The notes beneath the pieces are model-generated. The model had not been told where the DNA came from, ran no database searches, and saw only the letters and a program-made list of their open reading frames with translations. A DNA stretch of 37,101 bases, taken from Snodgrassella alvi_G (GTDB lineage: Bacteria > Pseudomonadota > Gammaproteobacteria > Burkholderiales > Neisseriaceae). Below, one piece after another: positions 1 to 8,409 of the stretch (its first letter is position 1; each line of letters starts with the position of its first letter). Location of the stretch: positions 1 to 37,101 of the forward strand of contig CAMLCH010000025.1 in NCBI GenBank assembly GCA_946478525.1. The letters are read 5' to 3'. The position numbers were made by a program, and so were the translations under genes.

Positions 1-42
1 GAGTACATCTCCCTCTCGGGCAGCCCAATATGCTTCCCCCAT
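1..42 (-). CDS. 5' end of a probable PAAR/Rhs-type effector (partial)
   Basis: Reading leftwards from 42 there is an ATG preceded by an AAGGGG ribosome-binding site, then 14 open codons (MGEAYWAAREGDVL) to the window edge. An N-terminus with 'AAR.GD.L' soon after the start is typical, in my memory, of PAAR-domain proteins that cap type VI secretion spikes and carry Rhs or other polymorphic toxins. Only 14 residues are visible, so the family call is tentative. The good ribosome-binding site makes a real gene start likely. Confidence 0.45.
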   Translation of the reverse strand, partial: MGEAYWAAREGDVL

Positions 43-237
43 TTTAATATCCCCTTAAACCAATGCGATTTTAAAATCTGAGCTTTATGTTGTTGCTTGC
101 CAGTATGCTGTTTTTCTAGATGAAAACGGAATACCTGATACTGACTTAAGTAGTAAGTTGTCACATATATTATGCCATAAATTAACAAAAATTATCTATA
201 ATTATTATATTTTAATATTTGTTAATAAATTAATTGT

Positions 238-266
238 TTGAATTGACATAAATCAGATGCTATAAG
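238..266 (+). promoter_or_regulatory. possible sigma-70 promoter in the 43-556 gap
   Basis: TTGAAT, 17 bases, TATAAG read to the right, in the 514-base AT-rich gap between the effector start and rnhA. No convincing plus-strand gene follows before 556, so it may drive a small RNA or be a chance match in AT-rich DNA. I see nothing else definable in this gap. Confidence 0.25.
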
Positions 267-556
267 AATTGGTACTACAAATTTAAGTGGTAAGGTAAAT
301 TCGCTATTAAAAAGTAGATAGGTAAGAAGTTAATGCTAAATTTTAGCGCTGAGTTAAATATGGAATAAGTCAATTTCAATGACGATGGTAATTACTATGT
401 GCGGTAAATACAAAAATATAATTTTAAAAAACTAAGTTTTGCAATCATTTTTTTTATATTTTTATAGTGATGATTTGGTTAAAGTTAATCCTGATATAAA
501 CAATGATTTCAGTTTATAGTTTAGGTCTGTAAAAATTAATTCCCTTATAATTATTT

Positions 557-1006
557 TTATTTCAATCTGACATATTTAACTAATTCAACTCCGCGGTTTG
601 CCAATTCATCGGCTTTTTCGTTCCCGGGGTGTCCTGCATGCCCTTTTACCCAGTGCCACTGTATCTGATGCTTACTTACTGCTGCATCCAATGCCTGCCA
701 TAATTCTATATTTTTAACTGGTTGTTTTGCGGCGGTTTTCCAGCCACGTGCTTTCCAGTTATGTATCCATTGCTGCATGCCATTTTTGACATATTGAGAA
801 TCAGTATAAATGTTGACAATACATGGGCGTTTCAATGCGGCAAGTCCCTGTATGACTGCAGTAAGCTCCATACGGTTATTGGTGGTATTGGCTTCACCGC
901 CAAACAATTCTTTGCTGTGTTTGCCAGATTGTAGCAAGGCTCCCCAGCCACCTGTGCCGGGATTGCCTTTGCAAGCGCCATCTGTATACAGTGTTACTTC
1001 TTGCAT
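557..1006 (-). CDS. rnhA: ribonuclease HI
   Basis: Degrades the RNA strand of RNA-DNA hybrids in the cytoplasm (R-loops, lagging-strand primers). The 149 residues match the usual length of bacterial RNase HI (about 155). The four metal-binding acidic residues are present: D9 in 'YTDGACKGNPG', E47 in 'NNRMELTA', D69 in 'IYTDSQYV' and D133 in 'EKADELAN', with the flexible-loop histidine H123 in 'KGHAGH'. The basic handle region (residues 76-96, rich in W and K) is also there. It lies 35 bases downstream of the FAD-linked dehydrogenase on the same strand and may be cotranscribed with it. The ribosome-binding site is weak. Identification is secure. Confidence 0.97.
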   Translation of the reverse strand: MQEVTLYTDGACKGNPGTGGWGALLQSGKHSKELFGGEANTTNNRMELTAVIQGLAALKRPCIVNIYTDSQYVKNGMQQWIHNWKARGWKTAAKQPVKNIELWQALDAAVSKHQIQWHWVKGHAGHPGNEKADELANRGVELVKYVRLK

Positions 1007-1041
1007 GTTTTGTTTAAATTACTAGAAAAGACGTTACTATA

Positions 1042-2445
1042 TCATGACTGAAAAGGTAGTACTTTACCTACATTCAGTATACCGTGAGGATCTAGCTGCC
1101 GTTTTTGAGCTCGCATCCAGTTCATTTCTGTTTGGGTGCGTATACGAGGTAGCCACTGATTTTTTAACTGACCTATACCATGTTCGGCGGCAATGGTACC
1201 CTGATATTTTAATACGCTTTCATAAACGATTTTATTGATACTTTCTTCATGTTGGTAAACTTCATTATTTAGAATGTTACTGATAAATACATTGTAATGT
1301 AGACTGCCATCGCCGAGATGACCAAATAACATGGTTTGAGATTGCGGGAAAGCCTGATGTAATTGCTGCTGACAATCTTCAATAAACTCGGCTATTTTTT
1401 CTATAGGTACGGCTATATCGTGTTTGATGCTGGCGCCAAGGTGGCGCTGAGCTTCGGATATATTTTCACGTAATGTCCATAAATGACTGCGATCAGTTTC
1501 GGATTGGGCAATGATGGTATTTATCCAGTTGCCTTGTTCCAGAACATTAATTAATGGATCGATGAGATTTTGCTCGGGAATACTATCGGTGAGTTCTAAG
1601 AGAATATGCCAATCAGATTCAGTTGGTGTTTGCAGATGGCTGTATGTGGCAGACAGGCTGAGTGCCTGAGCGCTAATTAGCTCAAAGCTGGAGATGCGTT
1701 CGGCAAAATGGTTTTTTAATGCTCCCAAGAGTTGGATGGCAGATTGAATATTTTCGACTCCTACCCATGCTGTCAAGGTGCTTAAGGGCGGAGCAAATAG
1801 TTTTAAAGTAGCAGCGGTGATGATGGCTAAGGTGCCTTCGCTACCAATAATTTGCTGATACATTTCGTAACCACTGGTGTTTTTATGTAATGGGGTTAAA
1901 TGGCTTACCAGTTCGCCATTGGCTAAAACATATTCCAGCCCAAGTACTAAATTACGGGTTGTACCGTATCGTACTACATTGAGTCCGCCGGCATTGCAGG
2001 CTATATTTCCACCGATCTGACAAGAACCTTCACTGGCAAGACTAAGGGGGAAATAACGTCCAGCATGCTCAGCGGCAGCTTGTAAGTCAGCCAGAACCAT
2101 GCCAGCCTCTACGGTAAGGGTATTGTCTTCATAGCTCAGTGCACGCAGACGATTTAATTTGGCCAAAGACAAAATAATACCTTGGTTATTGACACTAATA
2201 TGTGGTGTTGCTCCCCCACAAAGCCCGGTATTGCCACCCTGAGGAGTTACGGGAATCCGATGTTGATGACAATAGCGCATGATATTTTGTATGCTGATAA
2301 CGGTATTGGGTTGCACAACGGCAAATACTTGGCCATGATAACGACCACGTTGATCGGTACAGTAGGCTTTTGTTATATCGGGATCAGTGATGATTTCGTT
2401 CGGTTGTAAAATCTGCTTAAGTTGCTGAAGATGCTGGCTGTTCAC
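1042..2445 (-). CDS. FAD-binding D-2-hydroxyacid dehydrogenase (GlcD/D2HGDH family)
   Basis: 467-residue flavoprotein of the PCMH-type FAD-binding plus FAD-oxidase C-terminal family, which oxidises D-2-hydroxyacids such as D-lactate, glycolate or D-2-hydroxyglutarate and passes electrons to an acceptor other than NAD. Seen: the FAD pyrophosphate-binding stretch 'PQGGNTGLCGGATP' near residue 60-75, 'GGNIACNAGGLNVVRYGTTR' about 145-165, 'GSEGTLAIITAATLKL' about 200-215, and the C-terminal metal/substrate signature 'LFGHLGDGSLHYN' and 'AAEHGIGQLKN' near residues 375-430. It starts with GTG, supported by GAGGAG eight bases upstream. It is divergent from the 114-residue protein at 2568. Substrate cannot be fixed from sequence; D-2-hydroxyglutarate and D-lactate are the main candidates. 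Confidence 0.88.
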   Translation of the reverse strand: MNSQHLQQLKQILQPNEIITDPDITKAYCTDQRGRYHGQVFAVVQPNTVISIQNIMRYCHQHRIPVTPQGGNTGLCGGATPHISVNNQGIILSLAKLNRLRALSYEDNTLTVEAGMVLADLQAAAEHAGRYFPLSLASEGSCQIGGNIACNAGGLNVVRYGTTRNLVLGLEYVLANGELVSHLTPLHKNTSGYEMYQQIIGSEGTLAIITAATLKLFAPPLSTLTAWVGVENIQSAIQLLGALKNHFAERISSFELISAQALSLSATYSHLQTPTESDWHILLELTDSIPEQNLIDPLINVLEQGNWINTIIAQSETDRSHLWTLRENISEAQRHLGASIKHDIAVPIEKIAEFIEDCQQQLHQAFPQSQTMLFGHLGDGSLHYNVFISNILNNEVYQHEESINKIVYESVLKYQGTIAAEHGIGQLKNQWLPRIRTQTEMNWMRAQKRQLDPHGILNVGKVLPFQS

Positions 2446-2567
2446 TGTGTGACTCCTCTGGGTGGTTTATTTAATTGCAAGGCAATTTTTAGGATAGGTA
2501 AGAGAATATACGTTATGACAGATGTACAGTACAATATTGTTGGTTAGTAATCTCTTAAGGAATGGGT

Positions 2568-2912
2568 ATGTATTTTGTTGATCGCAGTGCGGTGGTACTT
2601 AAGCCGACTCAGGCTTTTCTGGATTGGCTGAAGAGTACTGATGAAAATATGCCGGATTTAACTTTGCCACAATTACAAAGTAATTGTACAACGTTGCTGG
2701 TACCGGAATATGAATTACCAGAAGAAATAATTGGCTATTTGGGCGAACGTTTTAATCAGATTTTTGAAGCTGAGTTGGCTGGCTGGGAAATTGACCGAAG
2801 TTTATGGCCGGAAATGAGTTTGACTCAGTTTTGGCATTTTTTTACAGTTGAAGTGCATGATACGGTACTGGATTTAGTCGATGCTGATTTGCAAATTTCA
2901 ACGATAGTTTAA
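2568..2912 (+). CDS. conserved hypothetical small acidic protein
   Basis: A 114-residue acidic soluble protein without signal peptide or membrane segment; I do not recognise the family. The composition (many W, E, D and L; 'EAELAGWEIDRSLWP' in the middle, 'FWHFFTVEVHDTVLDL' near the C-terminus) looks like a genuine folded small protein. The ATG at 2568 is chosen over 2562 because the AAGGA motif lies six bases before 2568 and directly abuts 2562. It is divergent from the FAD-linked dehydrogenase, with about 120 bases between the starts. No function is proposed. Confidence 0.7.
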   Translation: MYFVDRSAVVLKPTQAFLDWLKSTDENMPDLTLPQLQSNCTTLLVPEYELPEEIIGYLGERFNQIFEAELAGWEIDRSLWPEMSLTQFWHFFTVEVHDTVLDLVDADLQISTIV

Positions 2913-3070
2913 ATAAAAATAATAATGTTGCTGTTAATTTTTCTGTATATGACTCTGTTCAATTTGAAATAGTTTATTTAATAGTTTTGATTTAACAGGT
3001 GCTTTTTAAGGGTTAATTCAGGATTTCGCAAAGAAACGGTTTAATGAAATGTGGGTCTTATATTTGAAAT

Positions 3071-3324
3071 ATGACTAAACTTGATCGAATACAACTGAGT
3101 ATTAGCAATACGGGAAATGTATTAAGCTGAATTTTTTAATCTGGGTGATGAGTTACTCACATTATGAATCAAATATTTCCAGAGTCGACGATGTTTTTAT
3201 CCATTACTCACAAAAGATACATTGGGGATTTAATTAGAGATTAAAAAGATCATTTCAGTATTTTGGAGATGATAATGTAGCTGAAGAAGTGAATATTAAT
3301 AATTTAGTAAGTGTTATACGGTAA
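3071..3324 (+). pseudogene. possible relic of a small gene
   Basis: Inside the 2913-3368 gap, a coding-looking stretch runs from an ATG at 3071 for about 15 codons, then continues after a frame change from 3106 to a TAA at 3322, interrupted only by TAG at 3235-3237. The downstream part reads like protein ('FQYFGDDNVAEEVNINNLV'). About 80 residues in total if repaired. No family recognised; it could be a decayed immunity-type protein, or chance in AT-rich DNA. The rest of the gap holds nothing I can define. Confidence 0.25.
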
Positions 3325-3368
3325 TTTCTAATAACCAGACAAGATCATATATAGAGTAGGGCAGATTG

Positions 3369-3836
3369 ATGCGAGAGTTTATGGTACGGGTGCGTCCATC
3401 GCTATTGTTGCAACTATTAGCTGTTATGGTACATGTAATCACATTTGCAGCAATCTTAATGTATGTTCCTGATACAGATAGGTGGTATTGGCTGGCCGGA
3501 CTAATAGTTTGTGCTTTATGGTCTTTTTACGGGCTGCATCAGCCTGTAATTCGACGTATTGAAATAGATGATCAGTTGCAAGCTAAATTAATTTTAGCCA
3601 AAGGAACAAAAATGATTGTGGCTGAGTTGAGGGCTGATAGTATGGTACGTCGAAATCTTTTGGCGCTCAACTGGCATACAAATAATGGTGTAGTGCGAAC
3701 ATTATTATTACCGGATATGACCGATAAACAATCATGGCGAAGATTACAAATCTGGGCACGCTGGTGTCAGCCACAAAAAAAGCCAGTAAATACACGGCAA
3801 CGCTTATATAGCAGAATAGTTCGCCGGCAAAGATAA
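3369..3836 (+). CDS. YgfX-like (CptA family) inner-membrane protein
   Basis: 155 residues with two hydrophobic segments close together near the N-terminus (about residues 12-34 and 40-56) followed by a basic cytosolic domain. The pattern 'LLPDMTDKQSWRRLQIWARW' near the C-terminus is the recognisable feature of YgfX-type proteins ('LLPD.....WRRL'). YgfX in E. coli is the membrane partner of SdhE (CptB) and has been described as a toxin acting on cytoskeletal proteins; no SdhE-like gene is beside it here. ATG at 3369 is preferred because AGGG lies eight bases upstream; an in-frame TTG sits one codon earlier. Just upstream of folC (18 bases), probably in the same transcript. Family call is moderate. 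Confidence 0.55.
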   Translation: MREFMVRVRPSLLLQLLAVMVHVITFAAILMYVPDTDRWYWLAGLIVCALWSFYGLHQPVIRRIEIDDQLQAKLILAKGTKMIVAELRADSMVRRNLLALNWHTNNGVVRTLLLPDMTDKQSWRRLQIWARWCQPQKKPVNTRQRLYSRIVRRQR

Positions 3837-3854
3837 ATGGATATTAAGTAAATA

Positions 3855-5156
3855 ATGAATAACAATTTTCATACAATTTCTCTGGAGGAGTGGCTTCATC
3901 ATCTGGAAAATGGTGTGGCTGGCGGTCATATTGAAATGGGACTGAATCGGGTTGAATCGGTACGTAAGCAAATGCAGCTAGTACCAAATTGCCCGGTAAT
4001 CGTTGTTGCTGGCACAAATGGTAAGGGTTCTGTTTGTGCCTATTTAACCCAGATTTATAAAGAAGCCGGCTATCGGGTAGGGACGCTCACTAGTCCGCAT
4101 ATGTTATATTTTAATGAGCGTATTGCTGTTAATGGTCAACCAGTTACAGATACTGAAATTGTTTCGGCATTTGAAAGTATTGAAGAAGCACGTGGTCATA
4201 CCATTTTGACTTATTTTGAATTTAATACTCTGGCGGCGGTAACGATTTTTAATCGTCAGCAGACAGATATAATGATTCTTGAAGTCGGACTGGGAGGTCG
4301 GCTAGATGCAGTGAATATTTTTGATGCTGATGTGTCTGTCATTACCAGTGTTGATCTGGATCATGAGACTTATTTAGGTAACACCATTGAGAAAATAGCT
4401 TATGAAAAAGCCGGTATAATGCGCACTGGCAAACCAACTGTATTTGGGCAGACGGATATTCCCGTAAGTTTACAAAATTATGCTCAATGTATTAACAGTA
4501 AGTTACTGATTTATGGCAAGGATTTTGCTTGTATTCATCAAGATATTTCACAGTGGATTTTAGGTTTTCAGCCACAAAATTTTACCGGTCTATTCAGTAT
4601 CTACCGCGAATATAATTTGCCAAAACCAGCTTTATCTGGAGACTTTCAATTGTCTAATGCTGCCTGTGCGATAGCTGCGGTAGAATGTCTGGGTGATCAA
4701 TTACCGGTTGATGTAGAGACAATTAAGCAAGGCTTGGTTAAGGTAAAGCTTTCAGGAAGATTCCAGATATTATCTGAACATCCAACAATTATTCTTGACG
4801 TTGGTCATAATCCACATGCTTCGCGCGCACTACGCGATAGTTTGAAGACTTTGCCTAAAGCAAATAAACAGCTAGCTGTTTTTAGTATATTGGCAGATAA
4901 AGATATTGATGCTGTTTTAGATATTATGAACGATCAATTTGATAAATGGTTTATTGCACCATTATCGTTGCCACGTGGATTGAGTATGGCAAAATTGCAA
5001 GATAATTTTGCAAAACATGATATAAATCAAATATATGTATTTGATAATATTTGTGCAGCCTATCAGGCAGCTTTATCACAAGCCGGCGTAAATGATAGAA
5101 TTGTTGTATTCGGATCGTTTCATACAGTTGCAGATATAATGGCATCTTTAAAATGA
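3855..5156 (+). CDS. folC: bifunctional folylpolyglutamate synthase / dihydrofolate synthase
   Basis: ATP-dependent ligase that joins L-glutamate to dihydropteroate and to folates in the cytoplasm. 433 residues, the usual FolC length. The P-loop 'GTNGKGS' sits at residues 53-59; 'LTSPHMLYFNERIAVNG' follows at about 78-94, 'LEVGLGGRLDAVN' at about 142-154 and 'SVDLDHETYLGNTIEKIAYEKAGI' at about 165-190, all family hallmarks; 'ILDVGHNPHA' marks the C-terminal domain. It heads the conserved string folC, SPOR protein (DedD position), cvpA, purF also seen in E. coli and other proteobacteria. The ribosome-binding site is weak; the start fits the family N-terminus ('LEEWLHHLENG'). Confidence 0.95.
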   Translation: MNNNFHTISLEEWLHHLENGVAGGHIEMGLNRVESVRKQMQLVPNCPVIVVAGTNGKGSVCAYLTQIYKEAGYRVGTLTSPHMLYFNERIAVNGQPVTDTEIVSAFESIEEARGHTILTYFEFNTLAAVTIFNRQQTDIMILEVGLGGRLDAVNIFDADVSVITSVDLDHETYLGNTIEKIAYEKAGIMRTGKPTVFGQTDIPVSLQNYAQCINSKLLIYGKDFACIHQDISQWILGFQPQNFTGLFSIYREYNLPKPALSGDFQLSNAACAIAAVECLGDQLPVDVETIKQGLVKVKLSGRFQILSEHPTIILDVGHNPHASRALRDSLKTLPKANKQLAVFSILADKDIDAVLDIMNDQFDKWFIAPLSLPRGLSMAKLQDNFAKHDINQIYVFDNICAAYQAALSQAGVNDRIVVFGSFHTVADIMASLK

Positions 5157-5194
5157 ACTCAGGAACACACTCAGAGCAGAGGAGGTTGGTTTAG

Positions 5195-6121
5195 ATGAAT
5201 GCTCAGGAAAATTACGATCAACTAAAACGACGTAATCGTCGTCGTCTGGTTGGTGCTCTGATCATGGTAATCGTAGCAGTGGTTTTGCTGATGATGATGT
5301 TTAATCGCCAATCCTCTAAACAGATTGAACCACCAAAATTGGATGTGGTGAATAATAATCCGAATCAGGCAGAAACTAACCGAACTAAAGATCCGATTTC
5401 TGACGTTGTTATTCAGGAACCGGTAAGCAGCATATCGGCCAGTGTTCCGCTACAAAGTACAGCGTCAGCACCAATTGTAGGCACTCAAACTACAACTCAA
5501 GCGTCTGTTCCTCGACCCCAAACAAATCTACCTTCGTCAGGAACTGCTAATTATCCTGCCGGGACGCAAACCGGTCATGTTAATGAGAATGAAACCAAAC
5601 ATACGCAGTCAACTGCACAAGTAATTGGATCTCATCCCAAGACAGATTCTGGAAATCATAAAACACCGGTAGATAAAGAGAATATTAAAACGCCTCCTAC
5701 TGCCAATATTAAAGGAGGAGCAGGCGATAAAAAAAATGTAACAAATGGTACGCCTGCTAAAAATAATAAAAACACATCAATTAAACAGCTGACTCCTCAA
5801 GAAATTTTGGAAAATAAAGCTGCTAATCAGGTTACAGCTCCTGCGCAAGTTAAAAAGCAAGCCAGTACAACTGCTACTGTCAACACGCCGATTGAACGTA
5901 CGATTATTCAGGTAGGTGCTTATACTACCGAAGCACAGGCTAAATTAGTACAGCAAAAACTTGCTGCTATCGGCATTAATTGTAGTATTAGCTCTGGTCA
6001 AACCAGCAAAGGTACGTTATATCGTGTACGCAGTGGAATATATAATAGTCGGGCACTGGCATTGCAGAATTTAAATAAAATTCAGGCTGCCGGATTAAAC
6101 GGTATGGTAATAGGTTTGTAA
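5195..6121 (+). CDS. SPOR-domain cell-division protein (DedD position)
   Basis: 308 residues. A basic N-terminus (KRRNRRR) precedes one transmembrane helix at about 17-36, then a long low-complexity periplasmic linker rich in T, N, Q, P and K (about 45-230), then a C-terminal SPOR domain (about 232-306; 'IIQVGAYTTEAQAKLVQQKL', 'GTLYRVRSGIYNSR'). SPOR domains bind denuded glycan strands at the division septum, so a septal cell-envelope role is expected. It occupies the place of dedD between folC and cvpA. AGAGGAGG lies upstream of the ATG. The linker resembles FtsN-type proteins, so an FtsN-like role is an alternative. Confidence 0.88.
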   Translation: MNAQENYDQLKRRNRRRLVGALIMVIVAVVLLMMMFNRQSSKQIEPPKLDVVNNNPNQAETNRTKDPISDVVIQEPVSSISASVPLQSTASAPIVGTQTTTQASVPRPQTNLPSSGTANYPAGTQTGHVNENETKHTQSTAQVIGSHPKTDSGNHKTPVDKENIKTPPTANIKGGAGDKKNVTNGTPAKNNKNTSIKQLTPQEILENKAANQVTAPAQVKKQASTTATVNTPIERTIIQVGAYTTEAQAKLVQQKLAAIGINCSISSGQTSKGTLYRVRSGIYNSRALALQNLNKIQAAGLNGMVIGL

Positions 6122-6134
6122 GGAGCCAAACAAT

Positions 6135-6635
6135 ATGACCAAGTTTGATTTATTGGCACTTGGTATGATTTCACTGACCACACTTATAGCAACGATGAGA
6201 GGGCTGGTAGGTGAAGTGGCTTCTTTGTTAAGTTGGGTTGTGTCATTTATAATGGCTAAGATGTTTGCCCATCAGTTAGCTGATATTGCTTTTAACAATA
6301 TGCAGCCACGAGAGCTGGCAATCGCCTTAGCGTTCATATCCATTTTTGTTGTGATGTTGATGATTCAGAGAATGTTTCGAACGTTGATTACTACAAGTTT
6401 GCAGTCTCTGGGATTGGGTGGGGTCAATCGTTTTCTTGGTGCTTGTTTTGGTGCTGTTAAGGGGGTGATGATTGTTACTTTGGTGGTAATGATTTGTTCT
6501 TTTACCAATTTGCCCAATACGCCGGTCTGGCGGAATTCAGTAACTGCACCAGCTTTTATGCAGTTGGCCTCAATAGCAGTGCCATATTTGCCATCTTCTA
6601 TTGCTGATAAATTATCTACACCAGTGGTAAGATAA
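6135..6635 (+). CDS. cvpA: CvpA family membrane protein
   Basis: 166-residue inner-membrane protein with four predicted hydrophobic segments (about 4-22, 28-46, 62-82 and 103-125). The family pattern is clear: 'FDLLALGMISLTTLIATMRG' at the start, 'RGLVGEVASLLSWVVSF' and 'GLGGVNRFLGACFGAVKGV'. CvpA was named for colicin V production in E. coli and has been linked to envelope stress tolerance; its molecular role is unclear. AAGGAG lies upstream of the start; it begins 13 bases after the SPOR gene and is followed by a terminator, then purF. Confidence 0.92.
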   Translation: MTKFDLLALGMISLTTLIATMRGLVGEVASLLSWVVSFIMAKMFAHQLADIAFNNMQPRELAIALAFISIFVVMLMIQRMFRTLITTSLQSLGLGGVNRFLGACFGAVKGVMIVTLVVMICSFTNLPNTPVWRNSVTAPAFMQLASIAVPYLPSSIADKLSTPVVR

Positions 6636-6654
6636 CAATGGCATAATAAAATAG

Positions 6655-6692
6655 CACGCGCGTTTTTGTTATTCAGAACGCGCGTATTTTTT
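6655..6692 (+). terminator. intrinsic terminator between cvpA and purF
   Basis: ACGCGCGT at 6656-6663 pairs with ACGCGCGT at 6678-6685 across a 14-base loop, followed by ATTTTTT. It separates the folC-cvpA transcript from purF, perhaps only partly since purF starts 20 bases later. Confidence 0.75.
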
Positions 6693-6712
6693 CGTCTTGA
6701 ATGGAGTTACAG

Positions 6713-8248
6713 ATGTGTGGTGTATTGGGAATTGTTGCGCATGAACCGGTAAATCAGTTGTTATATGACGGTTTGCAAATGTTGCAACATCGAGGTCAGG
6801 ATGCTGCGGGTATTGTTACGGCTGAAGGCACGATGTTTCATATGCATAAGGGGCGCGGCATGGTGCGTGATGTATTTCGCACACGTAATATGCGTGAGCT
6901 CGTGGGTAATATTGGTATCGCTCATGTACGCTATCCAACTGCAGGCAATGCCAATTGCAGTGCTGAAGCTCAACCTTTTTATGTGAACTCTCCATTTGGA
7001 ATTGTACTGGCGCACAATGGTAATCTGACCAATACAGAAGAGTTGTTTAAAAATGTGTGTTTTGGTGATTTACGGCATATTAATACGCGTTCTGACTCTG
7101 AAGTATTGCTAAATGTGCTGGCATGTGAACTGGAAAATCAAGTCGGAGATCGAATAGCATTAACACTGGATGATATTTTTACTGCAGTGTCTGTTTTACA
7201 TGAACGTGTTCATGGAGCCTATGCCGTAGTGGCTTTGATTGCCGGATATGGTTTACTGGCGTTTCGCGATCCCTATGGTATCCGGCCATTATGTCTGGGC
7301 AAGCGAACGAAAAATGGACATACAGATTATGTTGTAGCCTCTGAATCAGTGGCGTTTCCAAGTCTGGATTTTGAAATTTTACGTGATGTAGCTCCGGGCG
7401 AGGCTATTTTTATCAGTAAAGATGGTCAAATCTTTTCACAGCAATGTGCACGGCAATCGTATTTAATGCCGTGCCTGTTTGAATATGTTTATTTCGCCCG
7501 ACCGGACTCGGTAATTGACGGAGTATCAGTTTATCAGGCACGTTTGAATATGGGCGTGACACTGGCTGAAAAAGTCAAGCGAACGATGGACTTACAGGAT
7601 ATAGACGTGGTAATGCCGGTACCGGATACCAGTCGTCCCAGTGCAATGGAGCTGGCACAGCATTTAAACAAACCTTACCGCGAAGGTTTGATTAAAAATC
7701 GCTATATTGGTCGTACTTTTATTATGCCCGGCCAATCAGTACGAAAAAAATCAGTGCGACAAAAGCTTAATCCGATGAATTATGAATTCAGCGGGAAAAA
7801 AGTACTGCTGGTTGATGATTCAATTGTGCGTGGTACCACCAGTCGTGAAATTGTTGATATGGTACGAGAGGCCGGTGCTGAAAAAGTTTATTTTGCCTCT
7901 GCTGCACCAGCTGTTTTATTTCCCAATGTATACGGTATTGATATGCCAACTCGTGAAGAGTTAATTTCCTATCAACGCAATGCCGATCAGGTTGCTGCAG
8001 AAATTGGTGCTGATGGAGTTGTATTTCAGGATTTGGATGACCTGAAAGAGGTACTGTCTAAACTAAATCCGCTGATTGAAGGATTTGATTGTTCCTGCTT
8101 TGATGGTCATTACATTACCGGTGATGTGAATGAAGCTTATTTGCAACGACTTTCAGATAATAAGCATAGTCTGGTTACTCTGTCCGTACCAGGATTAATT
8201 GAACACAGTGTTAGTGTACAGGCGGATGAAGATTCAGATGATGATTAA
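6713..8248 (+). CDS. purF: amidophosphoribosyltransferase
   Basis: First committed step of purine synthesis: PRPP + glutamine to 5-phosphoribosylamine. The start is the ATG at 6713, not the in-frame ATG at 6701, because the N-terminal Cys exposed after Met removal (MCGVLGIV) is the glutaminase nucleophile; GGAG lies seven bases upstream. 511 residues, normal length. Glutaminase part about 1-240 ('LQHRGQDAAGI', 'HVRYPTAG', 'LAHNGNLTN', 'NTRSDSEVL'); phosphoribosyltransferase part follows with the PRPP loop 'VLLVDDSIVRGTTSREI' and 'PVPDTSRPSAMELA'. No additional N-terminal propeptide. A hairpin pair downstream ends the transcript facing the ferritin gene. Confidence 0.97.
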   Translation: MCGVLGIVAHEPVNQLLYDGLQMLQHRGQDAAGIVTAEGTMFHMHKGRGMVRDVFRTRNMRELVGNIGIAHVRYPTAGNANCSAEAQPFYVNSPFGIVLAHNGNLTNTEELFKNVCFGDLRHINTRSDSEVLLNVLACELENQVGDRIALTLDDIFTAVSVLHERVHGAYAVVALIAGYGLLAFRDPYGIRPLCLGKRTKNGHTDYVVASESVAFPSLDFEILRDVAPGEAIFISKDGQIFSQQCARQSYLMPCLFEYVYFARPDSVIDGVSVYQARLNMGVTLAEKVKRTMDLQDIDVVMPVPDTSRPSAMELAQHLNKPYREGLIKNRYIGRTFIMPGQSVRKKSVRQKLNPMNYEFSGKKVLLVDDSIVRGTTSREIVDMVREAGAEKVYFASAAPAVLFPNVYGIDMPTREELISYQRNADQVAAEIGADGVVFQDLDDLKEVLSKLNPLIEGFDCSCFDGHYITGDVNEAYLQRLSDNKHSLVTLSVPGLIEHSVSVQADEDSDDD

Positions 8249-8282
8249 GCCTGAGTAATATTAATTGAAAGTCTTATCTTTT

Positions 8283-8317
8283 AAATTAAAAAAACAATAG
8301 CTACTACTATTAGTAGC
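8283..8317 (-). terminator. possible second terminator for the ferritin gene
   Basis: GCTACTA at 8300-8306 and TAGTAGC at 8311-8317 form a 7-bp stem with a 4-base loop; read on the minus strand it is followed by a T-rich run (complement of 8283-8299). Confidence 0.35.
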
Positions 8318-8366
8318 AATTGCTATCTGTACCGAGATCAGATATGAAAATACGAGCATAAATAAA

Positions 8367-8392
8367 ATATCCGCACATTTTTGTGCGGATAT
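8367..8392. terminator. bidirectional terminator between purF and the ferritin gene
   Basis: A perfect 11-bp stem (ATATCCGCACA at 8367-8377 and its complement at 8382-8392) with a TTTT loop lies between two convergent genes. AT-rich flanks on both sides suit termination in either direction. Confidence 0.75.
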
Positions 8393-8409
8393 GGCTATAA
8401 AGTATTTAT

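Noticed and set aside
333..407. Short reading frame with one stop and a protein-like end ('NFNDDGNYYVR').
   Set aside because: Only 24 codons with an internal stop; not distinguishable from chance.
6082..6093. TTCAGGCTGCCG resembles the complement of a Neisseriaceae (Kingella-type) DNA uptake sequence.
   Set aside because: A single near match inside a coding region; no recurrent 10-12-mer of this kind is seen in the window.
6701..6712. An upstream in-frame ATG would lengthen PurF by four residues.
   Set aside because: PurF needs Cys directly after the initiator Met as its nucleophile, and the ribosome-binding site fits the ATG at 6713.
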